From contig JASLNT010000111.1 in assembly GCA_030745875.1 (NCBI GenBank), positions 1-64,000 of the forward strand: a stretch of DNA of 64,000 nt. Reading direction: 5' to 3'. The translations under genes were made by a program, and so were the position numbers. The notes under the pieces are model-generated. The model had not been told where the DNA came from. It saw only the letters and a program-made list of their open reading frames with translations, and did no database searches. Each line of letters begins with the position of its first letter. Positions within the stretch are counted from its first letter, which is position 1. This DNA comes from Phycisphaerae bacterium. Lineage in GTDB: Bacteria; Planctomycetota; Phycisphaerae; SM23-33. Shown here one piece after another: positions 16,158 to 23,863 of this stretch.

Positions 16158-16541
16158 ATGCCGCGTGTGGCAGGTGTTGACATACCAAACGATAAAGCAA
16201 CGATCTACTCTTTGCAGTATATCTTCGGGATCGGTCCGAAGTCTGCGGAGATGATCTGCGAGAAGGCGGGCATTGACCCGACTACGCCGGCTAAGGAGCT
16301 TAACGAAGAACAGCTCTCCAAGATCGCCGGTATCCTGGAAGATGACTTCATTATTGAAGGTCAGTTGCGGCGCCAGGTTCAGCAGAACGTAGCAAGGCTC
16401 AGAGATATCGCCTGCTACCGCGGACTGAGGCATCGTCGCGGACTGCCCGTTCGCGGACAGCGAACAAAGACTAACGCGAGAACCAGAAAAGGTCCTCGAA
16501 AGACCGTCGCAGGCAAGAAGTCGGTCAAGGAGATGCGGTAG
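16158..16541 (+). CDS. rpsM: 30S ribosomal protein S13 (uS13)
   Basis: uS13 sits in the head, contacts P-site tRNA and bridges to L5. The 127-residue product begins MPRVAGVDIPNDK and contains the YIFGIG helix-hairpin-helix and the basic tail RGLPVRGQRTKTNARTRKG. An AAGGAG site precedes the start. The 89 bases between rpmJ and rpsM hold no gene. In E. coli the alpha leader at this position binds S4; no equivalent was demonstrated here. Confidence 0.97.
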   Translation: MPRVAGVDIPNDKATIYSLQYIFGIGPKSAEMICEKAGIDPTTPAKELNEEQLSKIAGILEDDFIIEGQLRRQVQQNVARLRDIACYRGLRHRRGLPVRGQRTKTNARTRKGPRKTVAGKKSVKEMR

Positions 16542-16544
16542 GTC

Positions 16545-16919
16545 ATGGCCAAAAGCAAAAGACAACGCAGAGGCGTCACGAAGGGCATCGCCCATATCCG
16601 CGCCAGCTACAACAACACCCAGATCACCATTACGGATGTCAATGGCGATGTGCTTTGCTCGGCGTCGGCCGGTACGATCGGCTTCAAAGGAAGCCGCAAG
16701 AGCACGCCCTTTGCAGCTCAGCGCGCCGCCGAAACCGCATCGCAGAGCGCAAAAAAAATGGGCATGATGGAAGTCGAAGTGCTCGTCAACGGACCGGGAT
16801 CCGGACGAGAAAGCGCTATTCGGGCCATCGAGGCCTCCGGGATTAAGATTACGTCGATAGAAGACGTAACTCCGGTCCCGCATAACGGATGCAGACCGAG
16901 AAAGAAACGCCGAGTCTAG
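16545..16919 (+). CDS. rpsK: 30S ribosomal protein S11 (uS11)
   Basis: uS11 forms the platform of the small subunit near the Shine-Dalgarno helix. The 124 residues include GIAHIRASYNNTQITITD, the GFKGSRKSTPFAAQ motif and the late DVTPVPHNGCRPRKKRRV. It lies three bases after rpsM, which implies translational coupling. Confidence 0.97.
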   Translation: MAKSKRQRRGVTKGIAHIRASYNNTQITITDVNGDVLCSASAGTIGFKGSRKSTPFAAQRAAETASQSAKKMGMMEVEVLVNGPGSGRESAIRAIEASGIKITSIEDVTPVPHNGCRPRKKRRV

Positions 16920-16966
16920 ACTCGACATAAAACAGATAGAAGTTCGACTAGTGGAGCGATAGATAA

Positions 16967-17587
16967 ATGGGACGCCATACAGGTCCGACAGACAAACTCA
17001 GCCGCCGGGAAGGCATCAACCTGATGCTGAAAGGCGCCCGCAGTGAAAGCGGCAAGATCGAACGGCGAATGGTTCCGCCGGGCATGCATTCATGGCGTCG
17101 TGGAAGGGGCAGCGAGTATCGCCTGCGTCTTCGTGAAACCCAGAAGGTTAAGCGCTACTACGGTATCCGGGACAGACAGTTCATGAATCTGTACCGCCAG
17201 GCCAGCGGTTCCAAGGGCGATACCGGCGCGGCGTTGCTGAGCCTGCTGGAACGCCGACTCGACAACGTTATTCACAAGCTCGGTATGGCTCCGTCCAGAC
17301 CGGCCGCTCGTCAGGTAATCTGCCACGGGCATATTTATATCAATGACAGGCGCGTAAATATCGCCAGTTATAGAGTTCGCGTAGGCGACAAGATCACCGT
17401 TAAACCCTCAGACAGGTCGCAGGCGCTTATCCGGGCGAACCTGGATGAACTCGGCGAACCGCGAGTGCAGAACTGGTTGCAGCTCGACCAGGCCAAGCTC
17501 TCCGGAGAAATAATCGCCGTACCGTCGAAAGACGACGTAATGATCCCCGTAGAAGCGAACTTGGTAGTAGAATTCTGTAGCCGATAG
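16967..17587 (+). CDS. rpsD: 30S ribosomal protein S4 (uS4)
   Basis: uS4 initiates 16S assembly and lies at the mRNA entry site. The 206-residue product begins with MGRHTGPTDKLSRREG and contains an S4 RNA-binding domain (SRPAARQVICHGHIYIN, about residues 108-124). The four N-terminal zinc-binding cysteines found in some S4 proteins are missing, so it is the C-minus form. It lies between rpsK and rpoA. Confidence 0.96.
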   Translation: MGRHTGPTDKLSRREGINLMLKGARSESGKIERRMVPPGMHSWRRGRGSEYRLRLRETQKVKRYYGIRDRQFMNLYRQASGSKGDTGAALLSLLERRLDNVIHKLGMAPSRPAARQVICHGHIYINDRRVNIASYRVRVGDKITVKPSDRSQALIRANLDELGEPRVQNWLQLDQAKLSGEIIAVPSKDDVMIPVEANLVVEFCSR

Positions 17588-17658
17588 TTCCCTGAGTCGG
17601 GAAGAGTAATCAAAATCAATAATCCTTCTTGCGATCCGAATGGACGGGAGCATAGGTA

Positions 17659-18681
17659 ATGCGAATCAGGTGGCGCGGTCTAGAATTACCCACGCGGGTT
17701 GTTAACGATCAGGACGTTTCGACTCCAGCATACGGTCGATTTTCGGTCGAACCGTTTGAACGCGGATTCGGAACGACGGTCGGCAATGCGCTCAGAAGAA
17801 TCCTGCTCAGCAGCCTCCAGGGCGCGGCCGTTACGAGCACAAAAATCAAAGGCGCCGACCACGAATTCATGTCCTTGCCGGGCGTGATGGAGGATGTCAC
17901 CGACATCGTCCTGAACATAAAGCAACTCGTGGTCAAGTCGCACGCGGACACACCCAAGACCATGAGGCTTCACAGCGAGGTCAAGGGCGTTGTCACTGCG
18001 GAATTGATCGAGGCGGATCCCGCCATCGAAATCATCAATCCCGAACTGGTGATAGCCACCCTCACAGACGATGTGAAGTTCGATATGGAAATGGTTGTGC
18101 AGGGCGGTAGGGGATATATCCCCGCCGAGCAAATGTACGATCCCGACGCCGATCAGGAACTCGGGCGAATTTACATCGACGCCTCCTACTCGCCGGTCAC
18201 GCGAGTGCGGTACCGCACCGAAGACACTCGAGTCGGACAGCGAACGAACTACGATCGCCTGCTCCTGGAAATCTGGACCAACGGTACGATTACTCCGGAA
18301 ATGGCGCTGGTTGAGGCCGCCAAGATCTTCAGAAAGCACCTCAATCCGTTCGTTCAGTACTTCGAACTTGGCGAGCAGGTTGTCGAAGCCGCGCCGGGCG
18401 AAGACCACGAAGAAATCGATTCCGAACTGCTCAGGAAACTTTCGATGAGCGTTCACGAACTGGAACTGGGCGTGCGGAGCAACAATTGCCTCGAGGCCGG
18501 AAACATCCAGACAGTTGGGCAGCTGGCGAATTGCCCCGAAACAGAACTATTGCAGATTCGCAGCTTCGGTAAGACTTCGCTGAGAGAAGTCAAACGAAAG
18601 CTGCAGGACCTGGGCCTGTCGCTCGGCATGAATGTGCCTCTCCCTGATGTAAAGGGCGACGACGAACAGATGCCCGAGTAA
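17659..18681 (+). CDS. rpoA: RNA polymerase alpha subunit
   Basis: The alpha dimer scaffolds RNA polymerase assembly, and its C-terminal domain binds UP elements and activators. The 340 residues contain the N-terminal assembly domain (PFERGFGTTVGNALRRILL, about 32-50; an SYSPVTRVRYRTEDTRVGQRT region near 175-195) and a complete C-terminal domain (ELGVRSNNCLEAGNI and the TVGQLANC and SFGKTSLREVKRKL helices, about 255-318). It is followed by rplQ. Confidence 0.97.
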   Translation: MRIRWRGLELPTRVVNDQDVSTPAYGRFSVEPFERGFGTTVGNALRRILLSSLQGAAVTSTKIKGADHEFMSLPGVMEDVTDIVLNIKQLVVKSHADTPKTMRLHSEVKGVVTAELIEADPAIEIINPELVIATLTDDVKFDMEMVVQGGRGYIPAEQMYDPDADQELGRIYIDASYSPVTRVRYRTEDTRVGQRTNYDRLLLEIWTNGTITPEMALVEAAKIFRKHLNPFVQYFELGEQVVEAAPGEDHEEIDSELLRKLSMSVHELELGVRSNNCLEAGNIQTVGQLANCPETELLQIRSFGKTSLREVKRKLQDLGLSLGMNVPLPDVKGDDEQMPE

Positions 18682-18711
18682 GTCAGCCGCTGGCTGAGAG
18701 GATTTTCACCG

Positions 18712-19500
18712 ATGCGTCATCGACAAGCAACCAAGCACTTTAACCGCACGTCCAAGCACCGCACTGCGATGCGACGGAATATGGCGGCTTCCCTGATCCA
18801 GCACGGAGCGATTCGCACCACGGAAGCCAAAGCCAAGTACCTCAAGCGGTTCATAGAAAAACTGATCACCGTCGCCAAGAAGGGTACGCTGCACGCACGC
18901 CGGCAGGTAATTTCACGCCTGCAGGACCGTGATATGTACGACTACGACGACAAGACCAATGATTACGAGCTTCAGGAGCAGACTGTCGTGCAGAAATTGT
19001 TCGACGTTATCGCTCCCAGGTACGCCGACCGACCGGGCGGATACACGCGGATAATCCACCTGGCCGAGCGACGCATCGGAGACGCCGGAAAGCAGGTTAT
19101 TCTGCAGTTGATCGAAGATGAGCCCTCAAGGGCTGGTTTGGGCGGAGATGGAAGACGCAGCGCACGAGCGGCAAAACGCCTCAAAGCTGCTGAAGGTATC
19201 GAATCGCCCGCAGCGCCCGCCGCCGAAGAACCCGCCGAAGAACCCCAGACTGACGAAGCGGCCGAAACTGTCGAAGAGGCCCCCGTCGAAACTCCCGAAG
19301 AAGCAACTGAAGAAGCTCCCGCAGAAGAAGCTCCCGCAGAAGAAGCCCCTGCAGAAGAAGCTCCTGCTGAAGAGGCTCCTGCAGAAGAAGCTCCTGCAGA
19401 AGAAGCACCCGCTGAAGAGGCTCCTGCAGAAGAAGCACCTGCAGAAGAAGCACCTGCAGAAGAAGCACCCGCCGACGAAGAAGAGAAGGATAAAGACTAG
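18712..19500 (+). CDS. rplQ: 50S ribosomal protein L17 (bL17) with acidic repeat tail
   Basis: bL17 lies near the tunnel exit on the large subunit. Residues 1 to about 145 form the family core (MRHRQATKHFNRTSKHR, then AMRRNMAASLIQH and GGYTRI), a little longer than the usual ~120 because of an insertion around residues 60-85. The remaining ~115 residues are Ala/Glu/Pro-rich and end in eleven EEAPA pentapeptides (200-254) and DEEEKDKD. The tail is strongly acidic, unusual for a ribosomal protein. It ends just before a strong terminator, closing the cluster. Confidence 0.93.
   Translation: MRHRQATKHFNRTSKHRTAMRRNMAASLIQHGAIRTTEAKAKYLKRFIEKLITVAKKGTLHARRQVISRLQDRDMYDYDDKTNDYELQEQTVVQKLFDVIAPRYADRPGGYTRIIHLAERRIGDAGKQVILQLIEDEPSRAGLGGDGRRSARAAKRLKAAEGIESPAAPAAEEPAEEPQTDEAAETVEEAPVETPEEATEEAPAEEAPAEEAPAEEAPAEEAPAEEAPAEEAPAEEAPAEEAPAEEAPAEEAPADEEEKDKD
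19309..19473 (+). repeat. Eleven tandem 15-bp units within rplQ
   Basis: Eleven consecutive 15-bp units of the form GAAGAAGCTCCTGCA, differing mostly at third codon positions, encode EEAPA repeats. Synonymous differences outnumber coding ones (no amino-acid change is seen), so the peptide repeat is kept under selection while the DNA drifts. Confidence 0.95.
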
Positions 19501-19534
19501 CGATCGCATTGGCGTTCAATCGCAATATACCCCA

Positions 19535-19565
19535 AGCCCTCGGAAAGCTCTCCGAGGGCTTTTTG
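19535..19565 (+). terminator. Intrinsic terminator of the ribosomal cluster
   Basis: AGCCCTCGGA (19535-19544) pairs with TCCGAGGGCT (19551-19560) around a 6-base loop and runs into TTTTT. It lies 34 bases after the rplQ stop. Confidence 0.93.
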
Positions 19566-19573
19566 TATCGGTT

Positions 19574-19590
19574 TATTCTCTGAGAGAATA
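19574..19590. promoter_or_regulatory. Perfect 17-bp palindrome, operator candidate
   Basis: TATTCTC (19574-19580), a TGA centre, and GAGAATA (19584-19590) form perfect 7-bp arms. It lies just upstream of the candidate promoter at 19608-19637 and after the rplQ terminator, a position suited to a regulator of the following WG-repeat gene. Confidence 0.4.
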
Positions 19591-19607
19591 CGATCTGCAC
19601 AATTATG

Positions 19608-19637
19608 TTGACGAAGCGATCATCCGAGCGGGACAAT
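19608..19637 (+). promoter_or_regulatory. Candidate promoter for the WG-repeat gene
   Basis: TTGACG (19608-19613), an 18-base spacer and GACAAT (19632-19637), about 90 bases before the start at 19728. Confidence 0.45.
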
Positions 19638-19727
19638 AGTACAACTGCCTGACACGCGGGGCCCCACGAAACGGCGGGGTTGCGCCTGCGACGTGAATTC
19701 ACCTGGATGCGGATCGGAGATCAGCGA

Positions 19728-22700
19728 ATGAACCGCACACTTGCCCTTACGAGTACGTTCATTGCAGCACTGCTGATCTGCAGTACGTCCGCGGCCCAGA
19801 CGACTCAGCCCAAACGCATGCTCGGCAAGTTCGAGGTGTTCTACGTGCCCGGCAAGTCGGGATACATAGATGCCAGCGGTAAGATTGTAATAGCAGACGG
19901 TTTTCAGCCATTCATGTCCCGCAGCTTCTCCGGCGGACTGGCCGCGGTATCTGATGTCATTGCAACACCTGACAAAGCCCGGTGGGGTTTCATAGATAAG
20001 AAAGGCAAAGTCGTCGCCGCCCAGAACTACTCACGGGCGGAAGATGTTTCCGATAGTCTTGCCGCCATCGCCGCACCCATGACGCCCCGTCAATTTCAAC
20101 GCTTCGAAATGTATTTGCAGTCAAGAAGCTCGTACTATCTCGCCCGGCCGTTAGACTGGAATCACGCGCCGGATGATGGTTGGTGGAGCCATGAACACGC
20201 CTGGTACGGACGAAGTCGTGATAGGTATTTCGGACCTTGGGGTTTCATCGACAAGAAAGGGACTCTAGCCATCCCGTTGCGGTTTTCCTCCGTCAGAAGC
20301 TTCCGCGACGGTCTTGCCTATGCGGTCAGAGGCAATCTGTCCGGCTTTATAGACAAGTCCGGCAAGTGGACTATAACAAACGGAGAAGGCGGGGAGTTCA
20401 CGGGCGATTTCTCCGAAGGACTCGCCAGAGTTCGTAAATCGGAAAAGGAAGGGTGCATAGACAAGAAGGGCAATCTGGTTATCGCGCCTAGATTTTACAG
20501 GTTGTTTGATTTCAGCAACGGTCGAGCCGCGTTTATGACAGAGGACGGGGATTACGGTTTCATAGACAAGACAGGCAAGATCGTTATCGAGGCGAAATAC
20601 GATCAAGTCCGCTCATTCAGCGATGGGCTTGCCAGTGTGCAAAAGGGCTCCTTCTGGGGCTGGGTCGACGTGAGCGGCCGCGTTGTCATACCGCTTAAGT
20701 ATAAATACATAATGTCGTTTTCCTGTGGACTGGCTGCGGTCAGCATTGACGGGAAGTGGGGTTATATCGACACCAAGGGCAAGATTGCCATCGCCCCGCA
20801 ATTCAACGGAGCCAGTGTCTTCAGGAACAACCGCGCCCGAGTCAACATTGGCGGCAACTACTACAAAACCTTCAGCGACAGCGAGATTGGAAGCTACGGA
20901 ACTTACTCGATCACCAACGGAGCCTGGCGGTACATCGACAAGTCAGGTGAGTTCATTTCCGATCTCAAATTCGACAACGCACTGGATTTCCGAGACGGAC
21001 TGGCCGCATTTAAGATGTTTTCCAAGTGCGGGCTCAAGGACGCCAACGGGCGAATAGTCATTCCCGCCCAACTTGACGGGATCGACAACAGATTTGTCGG
21101 CGGAATGGCCAAGGTAATATCGAGAGGAAGATGGGGATTCGTAAATGAATCTGGAAAGCTCACGGTTCCCCCCGTTTTCGCAAAGGTTGGCGACTTCGCC
21201 AAAGGTCCGGCCTCCGTGAAGGCCGGCACGCTCTGGGGATATGTCAACCGAGACGGAACGTTTGCCGTCAAACCGCAATTCCCTGACGCTCTGGGCTTCT
21301 CCGAACAACTTGCAGCGGTGCAGTTCCCGCCGGCCGACAAACGTAAGGACGCCAAATGGGGGTACATTGACACAAGCGGTAAGGTTGTTCTCAAGCAAGG
21401 ATTCGAGGCGGCCAGGTCGTTCAGTGAGTCGCTGGCCGCCGCGCGTCTGGGCGGCAGATTTGGCTACATTGACAAGTCTGCGCAGATGGTGATCCAACCG
21501 CAGTTCCAGGGCGCTCGGGACTTTGATCGCGGGCTTGCGGTGGTTTGTCGGATGAATCTTGACGGCCTCGATGATGCACTATGGGGAGTGATCGACAAGA
21601 AGAGCAACTACGTTATCCCGGCCGTTTTCCCCAGAGAGCCCAAGATAGAAAACGGGATATACGTCTTCGAATCCAGAGACAGGGGAACCGGCCGCGTCAC
21701 TAAGTGCCTGGTCGACCGCAAGGGTATTGTGCGGGACAGCGGCAAGTCTTTGGGCACAGTCGCTGAGCACTTCCTGCCCGGCCTCCTTGAAACTGTCGCC
21801 AAGAATCGCCTCCAACAGGCGAGATCCGCGTTGTGTGCTCTAAGTGCGATCGGCGGCCCGAAAGCTCTTAAGGCCCTGCGAGACAGCATCAAAACTCCGG
21901 ATGTTTACACGTGCAGATTGGCTGCAGCAGCCCTTGGGCGAGCCACCGGACAAGATGCTCTCGATATCCTGCTGAAGCAACTGGGCGGCGATGAAGCCAA
22001 GTTTGCTGACTGGGCAAGTGAAGCTGTCATGCAGATGATCTCGGAGCCGAAGGCGGCAATGGCTTTTCTGAAAAGACAATCAACCGTTCCCGAGAAATAT
22101 CGCCTGGAACTGATGCGGCGAGCTGTTATGGCCATTGCCGTCGGGCCTCGCGTTCCGAAATCATGGCGCTCGGATGCCAGCCGGCTTACATTTACCGACA
22201 TGGAAATCTCACAGGTATTCCAGTTCATGCGCGATGTCACCGACTCGTCGATTGTTGTTGACTGGCGTGGATTGGCTGAGTTGTCTTTCGTGCCAGCTAC
22301 GACAATAAACGTTCAACTTCCCCGCACCGCGATGGCCCGTGTTTGGGATGAGATACTAGACGATCTCGGCGACTCCCGAGTTGACTGCATTGTTGTCAAC
22401 GGAACTACCGTCGTTACCACTAGAGACCGCCTGGGACTAATTACCAGTGCGATTTCCGCGCAGCCGCCGATTGGTCGAAAAAAGCCTGCGGAAAACAAGG
22501 CCGTTGTCAAACTCCTCCAGACCAGAGTATCCAAACTCAACTTTGGGGGCATGCAACTGTCGCAGGTCCAGGAATTCCTTTACGATGTCTCAGGGGCAAA
22601 GATCGAAATAGACTGGGAAGCACTTGCTCCCTTGGGCGTAAGACCGGAGACGCCTATCAACGTGCATCTCGGAAAAACAACATTCGACATCGCCCTGAGA

Positions 22701-23021
22701 CTGATACTCGTCGACGCTGCCGGACCGGGGAAGCTTACATACAAGGTCGACGACGGCAAGATACACATAATAAGGGCTCTCAAGGCCGCCGCTCCGCCCA
22801 CGCGAGACCCCGTTACAGTCCTGGCCGGAGCGCTGAAACACGCCGACAGGAAATTGCGCCTCCGTGCGGTCGAAGCATTGGGAAACATCGGTCCGGCTGC
22901 AAAAACTGCACTCCCCGCTCTTACCAAGATGCTAAAGGACCAAGACAAGCAAATCCGAGACGCTGCGGCCGAGGCGATCAAGAGAATCAGCCAAACTCCC
23001 GCAACCAAACCGAAGCCCTGA
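19728..23021 (+). CDS. Secreted WG-repeat / HEAT / secretin-N-like fusion protein
   Basis: The frame opens at 19680, but ATG 19728 gives a clear signal peptide (NRTLALTSTFIAALLICSTSA then AQ) and 1097 residues. Residues from about 30 to 640 contain about 15 WG repeats of the type WGFIDKKGKVVI. Next come HEAT-like helical repeats (about 680-790). Then there are two similar units of about 90 residues, each with a pattern like the STN/secretin N-domain (FTDMEISQVFQFMRD...IVVDW and FGGMQLSQVQEFLYD...IEIDW), and finally a last HEAT pair. Function is unknown. WG repeats are usually seen as extracellular or periplasmic binding modules, and STN domains occur in secretins and TonB receptors. It stands alone between a terminator and the HIT gene. 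Confidence 0.85.
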   Translation: MNRTLALTSTFIAALLICSTSAAQTTQPKRMLGKFEVFYVPGKSGYIDASGKIVIADGFQPFMSRSFSGGLAAVSDVIATPDKARWGFIDKKGKVVAAQNYSRAEDVSDSLAAIAAPMTPRQFQRFEMYLQSRSSYYLARPLDWNHAPDDGWWSHEHAWYGRSRDRYFGPWGFIDKKGTLAIPLRFSSVRSFRDGLAYAVRGNLSGFIDKSGKWTITNGEGGEFTGDFSEGLARVRKSEKEGCIDKKGNLVIAPRFYRLFDFSNGRAAFMTEDGDYGFIDKTGKIVIEAKYDQVRSFSDGLASVQKGSFWGWVDVSGRVVIPLKYKYIMSFSCGLAAVSIDGKWGYIDTKGKIAIAPQFNGASVFRNNRARVNIGGNYYKTFSDSEIGSYGTYSITNGAWRYIDKSGEFISDLKFDNALDFRDGLAAFKMFSKCGLKDANGRIVIPAQLDGIDNRFVGGMAKVISRGRWGFVNESGKLTVPPVFAKVGDFAKGPASVKAGTLWGYVNRDGTFAVKPQFPDALGFSEQLAAVQFPPADKRKDAKWGYIDTSGKVVLKQGFEAARSFSESLAAARLGGRFGYIDKSAQMVIQPQFQGARDFDRGLAVVCRMNLDGLDDALWGVIDKKSNYVIPAVFPREPKIENGIYVFESRDRGTGRVTKCLVDRKGIVRDSGKSLGTVAEHFLPGLLETVAKNRLQQARSALCALSAIGGPKALKALRDSIKTPDVYTCRLAAAALGRATGQDALDILLKQLGGDEAKFADWASEAVMQMISEPKAAMAFLKRQSTVPEKYRLELMRRAVMAIAVGPRVPKSWRSDASRLTFTDMEISQVFQFMRDVTDSSIVVDWRGLAELSFVPATTINVQLPRTAMARVWDEILDDLGDSRVDCIVVNGTTVVTTRDRLGLITSAISAQPPIGRKKPAENKAVVKLLQTRVSKLNFGGMQLSQVQEFLYDVSGAKIEIDWEALAPLGVRPETPINVHLGKTTFDIALRLILVDAAGPGKLTYKVDDGKIHIIRALKAAAPPTRDPVTVLAGALKHADRKLRLRAVEALGNIGPAAKTALPALTKMLKDQDKQIRDAAAEAIKRISQTPATKPKP

Positions 23022-23301
23022 GCCTCACATTTGGCCAAGCTGGCAGCATGTACACAGTTCCCGCACATGTGACACCCGCGCCGGAGACAGATATGCCACA
23101 AAGATCAAAAGGAGTGGATATATAAAAGTCGCTCAGACTGTCTGATAGGGGGCGCCGATGTTTTCCGTGCGACGCGAAGATTTCGCAGGCGGGCGGGAGA
23201 CCAGTCGGAAAACTGTGAACCTTTTGTGACGCTGTCCGGGCGGTTGGCGATTGACGGCGATGGGGTATCTGCGTAGAGTGATGCAGGTAAGGAGAAATGT
23301 T

Positions 23302-23718
23302 ATGGCTGACAGCGATTGTCTTTTCTGCAAAATCGTCGCCGGTGAGATCCAGGCTGTGAAAGTTCTCGAAGACGATACCTGCGTTGCGTTTATGGACATT
23401 GGCCCGCTGGCCGATGGTCACGTGCTGTTGATTCCCAAGATGCACGCCGAAACGCTCGACGAAATGCCCGCCGATCAAGCCGGTCGTATGCTGAAGCACC
23501 TGCCCGCACTGGTCAAAGCAGTGCAATCTGCGACCTCCTGTCAGGGTGTCAACGTGCTGCAGAACAACGGTCGTGTCGCTCATCAGGAGATTATGCACGT
23601 CCATTTTCACGTCATACCTCGCAACGAGGGCGATGAATTCAGCTTCAACTGGCCGGCGGGTTCCTACGCTCCAGGGCTTATGGAGGAATTGGCCGAAGGG
23701 ATCAGAAGCAAACTGTAG
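23302..23718 (+). CDS. HIT family hydrolase (HINT-like)
   Basis: HIT-domain proteins hydrolyse or transfer nucleotides (AMP-lysine, Ap4A and similar). The start at 23302 is chosen over the open frame at 23251 because AAGGAG lies at good spacing and the N-terminus then matches the family (DCLFCKIVAGEI). The 138-residue product has the catalytic triad H99-V-H101-F-H103 and the first cysteine pair CLFC at residues 6-9. The 280-base gap before it has a TATATA-like patch and a TCAGAC-T-GTCTGA palindrome (23133-23145) but no gene that I can support. Confidence 0.9.
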   Translation: MADSDCLFCKIVAGEIQAVKVLEDDTCVAFMDIGPLADGHVLLIPKMHAETLDEMPADQAGRMLKHLPALVKAVQSATSCQGVNVLQNNGRVAHQEIMHVHFHVIPRNEGDEFSFNWPAGSYAPGLMEELAEGIRSKL

Positions 23719-23863
23719 ACTCCCGATTCACTAGCGAGCGACGCCGACTGCATGATGCGGGCGGCTCAGGCTCACCTAGGGCGCAACGAGGCGCACCGTT
23801 GCTACATTCATCTGAACGTCAGTAGCGGGAGATTTGCGCGTGCTGCGGTGGGGCGGGGCGGGA

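Noticed and set aside
18712..19500. EEAPA region as a CRISPR array or mobile repeat
   Set aside because: Units are directly adjacent without spacers, in frame and coding.
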